Shown here in pieces: positions 31,520-42,666 of a stretch of DNA of 64,000 nucleotides (positions within the stretch are counted from its first letter, which is position 1; every line of letters starts with the position of its first letter). The position numbers and the translations under genes are program-made. The DNA is from Piromyces finnis (Eukaryota; Neocallimastigomycota; Neocallimastigomycetes; Neocallimastigales; Neocallimastigaceae): the NCBI GenBank assembly GCA_002104945.1, contig MCFH01000098.1, forward strand, positions 1 to 64,000, given 5' to 3'. The notes below the pieces were generated by a model. The model was not told the DNA's origin and did not search any database. It saw nothing but the letters and a program-made list of their open reading frames with translations.

Positions 31520-34500
31520 ATGGAAGGACAAATATTTGATAACGCCTTACTAAAAGACGGTTTCGCAGGAGACAGAAAATATCTCAAAGGTTTCTTAGCC
31601 AAAATAGAACTTGTTTTTCTCCTTTATCCCGAAAGATATCAAGATGAAGAGAGCAAGGTTATCTACTTGATTTCTCGCCTTTATGGAAATGCATTAAATT
31701 GGGCCGCTACGCTTATTGACAACCATGATCCATGTCTGACCAACTACCAAGCATTCAAGGAAAGACTAAAGGCGTTCTATGGGAACAATGATGCAGTCTA
31801 CGTAGCCAATCAAATGCTACGTACTCTCAAGCAACATCGTTTGGGCGGCATCAGAGGATACATCCTTGAATTTAACAAATACTCTGATGAATCTAACTGG
31901 AATGAAGAGGCTAAGATGGATGCTTTTATCGCTGGGCTCAATCAAGAAGTTGCAATGAAGATATTAGAGATGTTCCCAGGACCAAGAGATTTGTTTTCCC
32001 TCCAAACTATTGCAGCTAGAATAGACTCCAGACTTGCTACCAGGGGATTATTTTTTGACAAAAATTCTAAGGGACCAAGTTCTAATTCCAGCAATGGCTC
32101 CAGAAAGGCTTCCACAAATCTAAAAGAACATCCCAAGAAGAAAAGATACTTTGGTCCGTTATCCAAGGAAGAAAAAGAAAGAAGAAGTAAGGAAAACTTA
32201 TGTGTCTATTGTGGATCTCCAGGACACCAACTGAAAGATTGTCATAAGAGAAGAAATAAAAACTCAGCATTCGAATCTTTAGTTTCTCTACAAAATAATT
32301 CTACCAATTCCAAGAAAAATCAACAAGATAGGGTAACCTCAGATTTTAAATTATCGTTTGAACTAGACACAAAAATTCTTATAGACTCCGTTTCTACACT
32401 TAATCTAATAGATGTCGACTATTGCAACGATCACAATATTCCCTACCACTATGAAGAAGATTTACCCAACGTATTCGGTATTGGTGGTAGCCAAAAACTG
32501 TTCGGAGTTACTCCACTTCTTAATCTTCGCTACATGGATCACCTATGCCGTACTGTCTTTTACGTTACTGATCTACCTGTATATCCTTGTATTCTAGGTC
32601 TACGTTGGCTTAAGGAACATAATCCAAGTATTGACTTTGAAAATAATAAATTATCCTTTGGTTCTTCATATTGCTTGGATCATTGTATGACTCTCCCTTC
32701 GAATGTTCCCGAATTCCATCAGGAAACTTCTGTTTTTTCTACTGATTGCAATAACTCTTCTTCCGTTTCTTTGCCTATTTTTATTGACAAACCTAAATCT
32801 TCTTTTTCAAATTCTAAGTTATCTCATTCTCGTAATCCCAAAGAAAATCGTTCTAAATCTGTCTTAATTAACAATGAATCTGTTAACGATCCTTTATCAC
32901 AAGAGACTTGTACTGTCATGGCTTCTAATATATCTCTTTCTAAAGTTGATTCTTGTTCACCAAAAAACTCTTTTAAAGACTCAAATCCTACTACTAAACT
33001 TCCGAAGGAATTAGAATCATATATGGACGTCTTTAGCGAATCTTCTGCTGATCAATTACCACCTCATCGTCCTTATGATTGCCAAATAAACCTAATCGAA
33101 AATGCCAAGCTATTTTATGGACCAATCTACCCACTAACAGACGAAGAAACAAGAGTTTTGAAGGATTATATCGATGAAAACCTCAAAAAGGGTTTCATTA
33201 GGAAATCCAAATCTCCTGCTGGTGCGCCTGTACTTTTCGTTCCTAAAAAGAATGGTGAACTCCGTCTTTGTCAAGATTATAGGGAACTCAACAAAATTAC
33301 CATTAGAGATTCCTATCCTCTACCTCTGATTCAAGATATGCTAGAGCATCTTGGTAAAGCGAAAATCTTCTCAAAATTGGATTTACGATCAGCATATAAT
33401 TTGGTCCGAATCAAAAAGGGTGATGAATATAAAACAGCTTTCACCTGCAAATTCGGCCACTTTGAATACCTGGTAATGCCATTCGGACTGAAAAACGCCC
33501 CGGCTGTTTTTCAGCATTTTATCAATGATGTTCTGGAAAATATTCTAGGGATTTTTGTTTATTCATATATTGACGATTTAATTATTTTTTCTGAAAACCA
33601 TAAATCCCACATTAAGCACGTTATCGAAGTCCTGGATCGCTTAAGAAATGCTGGTCTTTATGCTAAGCTTGAAAAGTGTGAATTCTTTGTTTCCTCTATT
33701 GATTTCCTTGGTCATCGGATATCCTCTGAAGGTATACATATGGACCCCAATAAAGTTTCTGCTATTATTAATTGGCCAGTTCCGTCCAGTGTCAAGGAAG
33801 TTCAATCTTTTATTGGCCTAGCCAACTACTATCGTCGGTTTATTCCTAATTTTGCCAAAGTTGCACAACCCCTTCACAGACTACTTCGTAAAAACGTTAA
33901 ATTTGATTTTTCCTCTGAAGCTCTTGATGCATTTAATACCATTAAATCATTAATTTCATCTGCTCCCATCCTGTCTCACCCAAATCGTGATCTTCCCTTT
34001 ATTGTTGAAACCGACTCTAGCAACTTTGCTATAGGAGCAGTTCTGTCTCAAAAATCTCCTGATGATAAAATGATCCATCCTGTCGCTTTCTATTCAAGAT
34101 CTCTTACTTCCGCTGAAAGAAACTATCCTATATACGATAAAGAACTTTTAGCTATTGTTAATGCTCTTGAAACTTGGCGACATTTTCTCAAAGGTGCTTT
34201 AACCCCGTTTACTATTTATTCAGATCATCGAAACTTACTATATCAAAAGAAACCGGAAAAAATGTCACAACGTCTCGTTCGTTGGGCCCTTTTCCTTTCC
34301 GAATTTAACTTTAAAATTCTCTACCGCTCTGGTTCATCAAATGGTAAACCTGATGCGCTTTCACGAAGACCTGATTATATAGATTCCTCTCTTCCTTCTG
34401 ATGCTCCTTTTTCGGTTTTACGCCCTGAGAATTTCTGCGCTTTGATTTGTTCCATTTCTTCTCTTAATGATGAAATATTATCTGAATATGTGAACGACTC

Positions 34501-35884
34501 TTTTTACATTGACATTTGCAATTTTCTTGAAAATAAGAATCTCCCAGCTCCACATCCACAAAGTAATAAATTCTCCCTTAGTAATAGTTTTCTTCTTTTT
34601 GATAGTAGAATCTATGTCCCTTTAAAATGCCGTCCCTCCGTTTTGAAACTCTGTCATGATTCCCCCTCTGCCGGTCATTTTGGTATCCGCAAAACTATTT
34701 CTTTGATCTCTCGTGACTTTTGGTGGCCATCCATTTCTATTGATGTTAAGAATTATATCCGATCTTGCGAGATTTGTTGCCGCTCCAAGCCTTCTCGTCA
34801 TAAACCATATGGTTTACTTCAACCCCTTGAGATTAGTGACCATCCTTGGGCTTCTATTTCTATGGATTTCATTACTGACCTCCCTCCTTCGGATGGATTT
34901 AACACTATTCTTGTTGTAGTTGACCGCCTTACTAAAATGTGCCACCTCATTCCCTTTAAAGGTATTCCTTCTGCTTCTGATACTGCTTTTGCTTTTTTGA
35001 ATTATATTTTCAAAATTCACGGTCTCCCCTCTGAAATTATTTCCGATAGAGGCGCGCAATTCACTTCGAAATTTTGGAAATCTATTTGTCAATCTTTGGA
35101 CGTCAATGTTAAATATTCTTCACCATATCATCATCAATCCAATGGCCAAACGGAGAGGGTAAACTCCGTTGTTGAACAATATTTAAGATGCTTTTCTAAT
35201 TATAAAGGAACAAACTGGATCAACTTTCTTCCATTGGCAGAATTCAGTTACAATAATGCTGTTCAAGACTCAACAAAATTCTCACCATTCTTCCTAAATT
35301 ATGGTTATCACCCAAAATACTCTCCGGTAATTCCTGACCAAACGAATGTTCCAAGAGCTGAAGAGTTTACAAGAGACTTTGAAGACCTAATGGAGAAACT
35401 AAAAGAAAACTTAAAGAAGGCCATCCAAGTTCAAAAGAAATATGCCGACAAGTATAGACAAGAACCTCCGACATTCAAGACTGGTGACAAAGTATGGTTG
35501 GATAGCTCCTTGATAATTCATAAAGGAAATAAAAAATTTAATCCTAGGAAACTTGGCCCGTTTAGGATAATTAGTAAAATCTCTAATCTCACTTATAAAT
35601 TAGAATTACCAAAATCGCTGAAGATTTACCCAATTGTTCATGTTTCAAACCTAGAACCGTATTATGAAGATAGTTTTGGAAGAATCAAAGATCCACCTCC
35701 ACCTATAATAGTAAATGAAGAAGAAGAATACGAAGTAGAAGAAATACTTGATAAAAGAAAGCATTATGGGAAGATTCAATATCTAATAAAATGGAAAGGT
35801 TATCCGCTTTCAGAAGCATCTTGGGAACCTGAAAGTAATTTAAACTGCGATGAACTAATTAAAAACTTTAATAATTCACATTAG
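31520..35884 (+). CDS. Gag-Pol polyprotein of C2 with altered protease triad
   Basis: 1454 aa from ATG 31520, the same length as C1 and nearly the same sequence. Knuckle, YIDD, RNase H, integrase triad and chromodomain are unchanged. The protease motif reads D-S-V instead of D-S-G: codon 291 is GTT (32390-32392) where C1 has GGT. The Gly of D-T/S-G forms part of the active-site loop in all retropepsins, so this change is expected to block maturation unless another copy supplies protease. C3 carries the same change. Other differences from C1 are few, for example S10L, T183S and L970F. The 5' portion follows C3 and the remainder follows C1. The frame is otherwise fully open. Confidence 0.95.
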   Translation: MEGQIFDNALLKDGFAGDRKYLKGFLAKIELVFLLYPERYQDEESKVIYLISRLYGNALNWAATLIDNHDPCLTNYQAFKERLKAFYGNNDAVYVANQMLRTLKQHRLGGIRGYILEFNKYSDESNWNEEAKMDAFIAGLNQEVAMKILEMFPGPRDLFSLQTIAARIDSRLATRGLFFDKNSKGPSSNSSNGSRKASTNLKEHPKKKRYFGPLSKEEKERRSKENLCVYCGSPGHQLKDCHKRRNKNSAFESLVSLQNNSTNSKKNQQDRVTSDFKLSFELDTKILIDSVSTLNLIDVDYCNDHNIPYHYEEDLPNVFGIGGSQKLFGVTPLLNLRYMDHLCRTVFYVTDLPVYPCILGLRWLKEHNPSIDFENNKLSFGSSYCLDHCMTLPSNVPEFHQETSVFSTDCNNSSSVSLPIFIDKPKSSFSNSKLSHSRNPKENRSKSVLINNESVNDPLSQETCTVMASNISLSKVDSCSPKNSFKDSNPTTKLPKELESYMDVFSESSADQLPPHRPYDCQINLIENAKLFYGPIYPLTDEETRVLKDYIDENLKKGFIRKSKSPAGAPVLFVPKKNGELRLCQDYRELNKITIRDSYPLPLIQDMLEHLGKAKIFSKLDLRSAYNLVRIKKGDEYKTAFTCKFGHFEYLVMPFGLKNAPAVFQHFINDVLENILGIFVYSYIDDLIIFSENHKSHIKHVIEVLDRLRNAGLYAKLEKCEFFVSSIDFLGHRISSEGIHMDPNKVSAIINWPVPSSVKEVQSFIGLANYYRRFIPNFAKVAQPLHRLLRKNVKFDFSSEALDAFNTIKSLISSAPILSHPNRDLPFIVETDSSNFAIGAVLSQKSPDDKMIHPVAFYSRSLTSAERNYPIYDKELLAIVNALETWRHFLKGALTPFTIYSDHRNLLYQKKPEKMSQRLVRWALFLSEFNFKILYRSGSSNGKPDALSRRPDYIDSSLPSDAPFSVLRPENFCALICSISSLNDEILSEYVNDSFYIDICNFLENKNLPAPHPQSNKFSLSNSFLLFDSRIYVPLKCRPSVLKLCHDSPSAGHFGIRKTISLISRDFWWPSISIDVKNYIRSCEICCRSKPSRHKPYGLLQPLEISDHPWASISMDFITDLPPSDGFNTILVVVDRLTKMCHLIPFKGIPSASDTAFAFLNYIFKIHGLPSEIISDRGAQFTSKFWKSICQSLDVNVKYSSPYHHQSNGQTERVNSVVEQYLRCFSNYKGTNWINFLPLAEFSYNNAVQDSTKFSPFFLNYGYHPKYSPVIPDQTNVPRAEEFTRDFEDLMEKLKENLKKAIQVQKKYADKYRQEPPTFKTGDKVWLDSSLIIHKGNKKFNPRKLGPFRIISKISNLTYKLELPKSLKIYPIVHVSNLEPYYEDSFGRIKDPPPPIIVNEEEEYEVEEILDKRKHYGKIQYLIKWKGYPLSEASWEPESNLNCDELIKNFNNSH

Positions 35885-35987
35885 TAATAGTTATTAATTT
35901 AAAAAAAAATTAGTAATTGATAAGAGAAAAAGAGAATAGAAAATAGAAAATAGAAAATGAAAAAATATATTTATAATTTAATATTCA

Positions 35988-36029
<42 letters not shown>

Positions 36030-36127
36030 TTCAAAATGTATTCACTCGTTTCAATTATTTCTTTTATAATAAAGTAACAAATGAATTTAGTTGATTCGTC
36101 TGGTATCCGAATCCTGGAGGAGGACCA
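35885..36127 (+). other. 3' UTR of C2
   Basis: As in C1: AAAATAG repeats, a 30-base A-run (35996-36025) and the purine tract GGAGGAGGACCA before the LTR (one base different from C1). Confidence 0.75.
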
Positions 36128-36536
36128 TGTAACGAATCATAGAAATTAGTAACCTGTCTTAGTGGTTAGTAACTAAGACCTTGGTTTGAACTACTCGAGT
36201 TCGAAACCTCATTAATATCTTTTTTTTAATTATTAAAATATTTTATAACGAAATTTTACCAAAGAAGATAATTTCTGATTGGCTTAAAAAATTAAGTTGT
36301 AAAATTTTTATAAATTTACTTTTAAAAACATTTATATAAATACGAGTGAAATTTCTCAAAAAATTATTTGGAATTCGAGTTTTTATTAACAAAGAAATTT
36401 TATAATAAAAATAAAATTATTAAACACTAACCTGTTATAATTTTGTTAAGTGTTCAATAATAAAATTTTTATTTGCTTTTATTATTTTCCTTTTTATATA
36501 TTTGTGTTTTTATTTATTGAACATTAGTTCTTTACA
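36128..36536 (+). repeat. 3' LTR of C2 (C1-like variant)
   Basis: 409 bp, matching the C1 LTRs by eye and differing from its own 5' partner. Confidence 0.95.
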
Positions 36537-36646
36537 TTGAGATTGAAATTGAAATTGTGTTTGTTGTAGATCTGGAGTATTTTCATTTTGGAGATATTGT
36601 TGAAGATCTGAATGTTGATGAGATTGTTGATGAGATTGTTGAGTTG
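36537..36646 (-). other. Glutamine-rich coding scrap, possibly host-derived
   Basis: 110 bp of non-LTR sequence between C2 and LTR H. The minus strand has one frame open throughout, rich in Gln, Ser and His (TQQSHQQSHQHSDLQQYL, then QTQFQFQSQ). The plus strand meets a stop in its best frame. Gln-rich runs are common in fungal regulators. It could be a piece of a disrupted host exon or simple sequence. No product can be named. Confidence 0.35.
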
Positions 36647-36986
36647 TGTAAAGATATCAAACGCCAGAGATTGATATCTTTAATGTAACTTAAGCCATAA
36701 ATATTATTGTTTAAGTTACACGAATTATATTACAGAAAAAGAAAATGGGACATAATTTATTTATTAATAATTAAAGTTTAAAACAAAATAAATTATTAAT
36801 TTATTTTTAATGTTTAACAAATAAATTAAAATTCTCAATTCAAACCCCTAGTTTTAGTATTGTTTTGTAATAGAAATAGACATCTAGTATATAATTATTA
36901 AATGTTTAATATATCAATAATACATGGCACATATTCAAATCGAATGGTATTTGATTTGAATTGCCAATTGTATTTTACTAAAAATA
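36647..36986 (+). repeat. LTR H, 5' half of an A/E-type LTR
   Basis: It starts TGTAAAGATATCAAACGCC and runs 340 bp to TTTTACTAAAAATA, then stops where the LTR of element F begins. The missing half should lie beyond the lost far end of F. It is the inverted counterpart of the U3 of the LTR at 36997. Confidence 0.85.
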
Positions 36987-36996
36987 TGTAATGCTG
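36987..36996 (-). repeat. Terminal 10 bp of the F-element LTR (G)
   Basis: TGTAATGCTG. The LTR continues at 43284 (ACTCAGAAAGAATAG) after element E. TGCTG is the duplicated target. Compare TGTAATGGCGACACAGAAAG in the reverse complement of the A LTR. Confidence 0.75.
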
Positions 36997-37607
36997 TGTA
37001 AAGTCGAACACTTGAAGAATAGATTAGGATATCTATTCTATTACAATAACACTAAAAATCTAAATAAAATTGTTTTATTAAAAAATATCTTTTATTATAA
37101 TAGAAATTATATTAATAACAATTACATCGATAAAATGATGAAAAATATCTTCTATTTATATTTTTCCTAAATACATTTATATTATATTATAACTATTTAT
37201 TTCTTCTATATTATTATTTAAAATCTACACTAAAATCTTAATTATTAATAAATATTTAGACTATAACTATTTTTAGTAAAATACAATTGGCAATTCAAAT
37301 CAAATACCATTCGATTTGAATATGTGCCATGTATTATTGATATATTAAACATTTAATAATTATATACTAGATGTCTATTTCTATTACAAAACAATACTAA
37401 AACTAGGGGTTTGAATTGAGAATTTTAATTTATTTGTTAAACATTAAGAATAAATTAATAATTTATTTTGTTTTAAACTTTAATTATTAATAAATAAATT
37501 ATGTCCCATTTTCTTTTTCTGTAATATAATTCGTGTAACTTAAACAATAATATTTATGGCTTAAGTTACATTAAAGATATCAATCTGTGGCGTTTGATAT
37601 CTTTACA
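36997..37607 (-). repeat. 3' LTR of E
   Basis: 611 bp. The U5/R part equals the 5' LTR of E. The U3 part instead equals LTR H (AATCAAATACCATTCGATTT and CTAGATGTCTATTTC). Next to it on the minus strand is the purine run AGAGAGAGAT. Confidence 0.92.
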
Positions 37608-37643
37608 ATCTCTCTCTATAAGTCGAGCTCCTGCGAGATTAAT

Positions 37644-40600
37644 TTATAAAGAATCCTTTCTCGAAGGAATTTCAATTACAAATGGTTGGTATCTATGCTT
37701 AATTAGATTACCAACTTTATTCTTTCTTATTCTCATGGAGGAGTCATTCGACTTATGTTTTGACTTTTTAGAGTTTCTTTCGAACTCTTGTATTAATTGT
37801 TTGTCCGGGATCTGATCTTCAGAAACCCAAGTGGATTTATCAAATCCTTTCCACGATAACTTATAAAATGTTTCACCATTAACAGATTTCATCTTTTCAA
37901 TTTTCTCTGGAATTTTTTCAATTAAATCTGTGTTAAGATGAATATTTCTTTTACTACTATTAGACCTATCTATAAACTCGTTTTCAAAGTATGGTTCTAA
38001 CAATGAGACATGAAAGACTGGATGACATCTCATTGTCTTTGGGAGTTTCAATTTCAAAGCGAGAGAACTAACTTTTTCAATTATTTCAAATGGACCAAGC
38101 ATTTGAGGTGCTAATTTCTTCTTCAAGTTAGTTCCCGGAGAATCTTTCAATAACCATACCTTCTTTCCCACTTCAAATTCCGGGGGACTCATTCTTTTCA
38201 TATCGTCATATTTCTTATATGTTTCTTTTGCTTTTTCTAAGTTTTCTTTTAATAATTTAAAGTTTTTATTCATATCAATTACTCTTTGTTCAGCTCTACT
38301 AGGTCTATCATTAGCCGGGATTTCCAAGCTGAACTTTGGATGAAAACCATAATTAGCAAAGAATGGGGATTGATTTATAGATTGCTGTAAAGTGTTATTA
38401 TATGCAAATTCAGCAAATGGAATAAGATCAACCCAGTTATTCTGCTTCTTATTGATAAAACAACGGAAATATTGTTCTAATATGCCGTTCACCCTCTCCG
38501 TTTGACCATCTGTCTGCGGATGGTTAGCAGTTGACAATGAATGATTGATATTAAGAAGGTCACAAAGTCTTGACCAGAAATCAGAAGTAAATTGCGAGCC
38601 TCTATCAGAAATAATGGAATCAGGAAGACCATGCAAACGGAAGACATTGGCAATAAAAGCATCAGCAGCAATTGAAGCAGTAGGAAGACAACGTAAAGGA
38701 ATGGCGTGAGCAAATTTAGTAAATCTATCGACAACAACCATAAGTGTAGTCATATCTCTGGACTTAGGAAGATCAACAATAAAGTCGATAGAGATATCAG
38801 ACCAAGGTCTACTAGGAGTGTCCAAAGGGGATAACAATCCATAAGGCTTATGTCTAGGGACTTTGGATTTGCAACAAGTCACGCAAGATTTAATAAAGGA
38901 TTTAACATCTGAATGAAATCTTGGCCACCAAAAGTTTCTTGAAATAAGTTCGACGGTTTTCTTAATGCCGAAATGGCCAGCAGCAACAGAATCATGATGG
39001 AGTTCCAAAACTCTAGTCCTAAGAGATTTAGGAACATAAATAAGATTGCTAAATAACAAAAATCCTTCACCATCAATAATAACTTTATCAATATTTTTAA
39101 TAGGTGCATTACTTGTAGAACCATTCATTTTAAATTGGACAATGGAATTATATAAATCGTCATTTTTAAGTTCTGATAAAATAGAATCTATTAAAGGTTT
39201 GTTATCGTTATGATGAAGTGAAATTGTAAGACAAGAAACATTAGAGTTAATATCATTCACTAAATGATCACTTCTACGAGACAGAATGTCAGGCTTACCA
39301 GATTTCTTCCCAGCTCTATAGATGAGTTTAAAGTCAAATCTGGATAAGAACAAATTCCATCTAATTTGTCTCTGAGATAACATTTCAGGTTTTCTAGGAA
39401 ATGTTAAGTTCTTGTGATCGGTATAAATTATGAACTGGTGGCGTGCACCCTCTAAGTAATGACGCCATTCTTCAAGAGCAACTATAATGGCTAAAAGTTC
39501 TTTGTCATATATAGGATAGTTTCTTTGACAACTCGTCAAACTTTTAGAAAGAAATGCAATGGGATGTAATTTGCCGTCAAACTCTTGAGAGAGAATAGCA
39601 CCGACAGCATAATTACTAGCATCAGTTTCTACAATAAATTGTTTATTACTATCCGCATGTTTCAGAATAGGAGCTGACGTGAACAAAGTTTTTAATAAAA
39701 TAAAAGCGTCCTGATCTTCTTTCACCCAGTCAAAAGCAACATTTTTTCTAGTGAGTTTGTGAAGAGGGTTTGCAATTTTAGCAAAGTCTTTAATAAAAAT
39801 TCTGTAATAGTTGCATAAACCAATAAAAGACTGAACCTCTTTAACATTCTTAGGAATCGGCCAATCGAGAATTGCTTTAACTTTATTCTCGTCCATTTGC
39901 AACCCATCTTTTGAAATGACATAACCAAGAAAAGTAGTTTTTTCAACATCAAACTCACATTTTTCTAATTTAACATAGAGATTATTATCAAGGAGTTTCT
40001 TAAGTACTTTTTTAACATGCTCATGATGCTCTTCGATATTATTAGAATAAATAAGGATATCATCAATATACGAGATAACAAAATCGTCTAAGTAATCACT
40101 GAGAACATCGTTAATAAAGTGTTGAAAAGTTGCAGGTGCATTCTTTAATCCAAAAGGCATAACTAGATATTCATAATGACCATACCTAGTACGAAAAGCT
40201 GTTTTGTATTCGTCACCTTCTTTAATACGAATAAGATTATAAGCAGATTTGAGATCTAATTTAGTGAAAATCTTAGCATTTTTCACTCTTTCCAGAAGGT
40301 CACTAATTAAAGGTAAAGGATATGAATTACGAATGGTAATGTCATTCAACTTTCTATAATCAATACAAAGTCTCAGGGAGCCATCCTTCTTTTTAACAAA
40401 CAAAATTGGAGCCCCTGCAGGAGACGATGATTTCCTAATAAAACCCTTATTTAAATTTTCATCTATATATTTTTTAAGTTCCTCTCTTTCAACTTCAGTT
40501 AATGGATACAAGGGTCCATAAAATAAAGTTGAATCATCCTTAAGCTTGATTTCACAATCATAAGGTCTATGAGGAGGTAACACTTCACAATTTTTTTCGT

Positions 40601-42242
40601 TAAACACTTCTAAAAATTCAATATATTCGGATGGTACGGTGACCATTTTTTCTTTATTTAATTCATTATTCTTAATCTTTGTTTCTATTAAACTAAGACT
40701 ATTTTCATTACATTCATAATTACATTTATTATTACTATTACATGTTTCACTAATTTTACTAATTATACATTTAACTTTTTTATTATAATTGTCTCCGTCA
40801 TCTTCGCTGTCTTCTTCATCATTAATAGTTCTTACTAGGCGTCCTCTAACGTACTCCTTGTCTTCATTATTCGAGATGTTTGCATTATCCGAGAGACCGA
40901 TGGATTTAGCCGATTTTTTCATAATACTTTTGTCGAGGACTTCATGGTCTAATTCGTCCTTCTTAGATTTCTTCTTACTTTTTCTATTTCTTTTCCCATG
41001 GTTACAGTGTCTAGCGCAATATCCCGAACTAAAATTGATTTTCTTGGAATCATAAAAAGCCTCAGGATTGTGCTTTTTAATCCATGGTAGTCCAAGAATT
41101 ACGTCGACACCAGGAACCTTTAAACTATATAATTGAATAGTTTCAAAATGATTTCTACATCTTAATATGCACTTTTCACTCCGTTCCATTACACAAGAAA
41201 TCCCATCGTTAACTCCTGAAACTCGGAAAGGCTCAACAGTTTCAAAATGAATTCCAATTTCTTTAGCAAGTTCAGGATTAATAAAACTTAATTCGGATCC
41301 TGAATCAACTAACACTCTAACTTTAACTTCCGGAATATTGTTTGTACTTAAATAAAAATCGATAATATTTACGTCTTTTTTGCTATCCATGACTCCCACT
41401 TTATAAATCCTTGGATTAGCAATTCTAGGAGTCTTTTCCTTAATAATCCGGAATACTCTTTTTGGTTTAACTCTATTAGGACAATTGAATTTCAAATGTC
41501 CTGGTTTCTTTCAAAGAAAACAAACAGTCTTTTTTCTTTCTTTTTCAAAATTATTTGATCTCTCCTCATAACGACCGCTGGATCCTTGAATGTTGATATA
41601 ACGCTTACGTTTCCTATCCGCACTAATTTTAAAAACATCAACATCCATAGGATCTCCCGCAATCCTATTGTTAAAATAGAATTCACTTAAAGAATTTCTT
41701 TTCATCATATCTTCAACCAAAATTGTTGAAGATATTAACTGTTCCATTGAATTTGGATTGGTTTCAACAAAAGCCAACTTTTCTCTTAAATGTGGGTTTA
41801 AACCTTTCAGAAACATATAGATCTTTGCACTTTCATTAAAGTTTGAATTTTGGCTTATTCTTTGAAACTCGGTAATATAATCAACAACATATCCAAGTTT
41901 TTTTTGTCGGATGTTGTCTAATTTACCATTCGCAACAACAGTATCATAACGGTCACATCCGAAATTAGCCCTCAAACGATCTATAAATTCATCATAATTG
42001 TTTAATATCCCACTATTATTCCGCATTAGTGATGAAGCCCATTCCAACGGTTTCCCAGAGAAGTAGGAAATAACGAAGTCAACCCGGACGCGATCTGTAT
42101 TATACAGTGCCGGTCGAGTTCGGAAAACCAATTCCACTCTGGTTAAAAAACCATCTAATTCCCTTTGCCTACCAGTGAATAATGGTGGAGCATTAATAAT
42201 GCTTCCATGATTCCCAGCAGCATTCTCCATTCTATCCGTCAT
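37644..42242 (-). pseudogene. Gag-Pol of element E with one in-frame TGA in the Gag knuckle
   Basis: Closely similar to element A over its whole length. The first ATG of the frame is at 42242. Gag runs to RKKTVCFL, where TGA (41511-41513) replaces the TGT codon of the second Cys of the CCHC knuckle. The same frame continues at once with KKPGHLKFNCPNRVK and stays open to 37644. Protease (LVDSGSELSFI), YIDD reverse transcriptase, RNase H, HHCC finger, D,D(35)E integrase (SDRG, QTERVN) and chromo-like tail (YKLSWKGFDKSTWVSED) are all present. A single base change therefore truncates the protein before protease. Natural readthrough seems unlikely because the change destroys a zinc ligand. The rest is so well kept that the lesion must be recent. 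Confidence 0.92.
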
Positions 42243-42357
42243 TTCCTCCAAATTCCAATTATCAAATATATTTATTAATTCCTCCAATTCACCAACTAGA
42301 CACTAAATGAAAAATTAAGATTACCGATTGTTTCCTGCTACTATTACAAGCAAGTAA

Positions 42358-42388
<31 letters not shown>

Positions 42389-42666
42389 CAAAGTAACTAA
42401 AGAAAAATCTATACTAAAACGTTGCTTCAGACTCTCTCTGTATGTTACAGTGTCGAGCAAGATAATAGAATAAATTTATAAAAATGGTAGCTCACAAAGA
42501 CACTAGTAGTTATCCAAGATATCCGGTAGTTCCAAAAGATATCAGTAGTTATCCAAAATATCTGGTAGTTCCAAAAGATATCAGTAGTTATCCAAAATAT
42601 CTGGTAGTTCCCAAAGTTATCAGTAGTTATCCAAGATATCCTAACGTACTCTTATTTGTATGTTAG
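42243..42666 (-). other. 5' leader of element E: A-tract and 39-bp tandem repeat
   Basis: On the minus strand from the PBS: a CCTAAC/GTTAGG hairpin, then about 3.5 copies of a 39-bp repeat (42505-42640; plus-strand AGTAGTTATCC at 42505, 42544, 42583 and 42622), then a 27-base A-run (plus-strand T 42358-42384) flanked as in element A. The repeat differs in sequence and period from that of A, apart from a shared ATAACTACTG word. Confidence 0.85.

Larger units (their letters stand above)
30409..36536 (+). mobile_element. Ty3/gypsy chromovirus C2, mosaic, no target duplication
   Basis: Same layout as C1. The 5' LTR (30409-30816) differs from the 3' LTR (36128-36536) at about ten or more positions and lacks the normal TGTAAC start. 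The 5' LTR, leader and gag resemble C3, while sequence from about 32511 onward resembles C1. Flanks AGTAGA and TTGAG are not duplicated. This fits a crossover between two integrated copies. Confidence 0.9.

Noticed and set aside
41511-41513. Selenocysteine codon (TGA at a Cys position)
   Set aside because: A zinc ligand in Gag is an implausible site, no insertion element is seen, and a one-base null mutation explains it.
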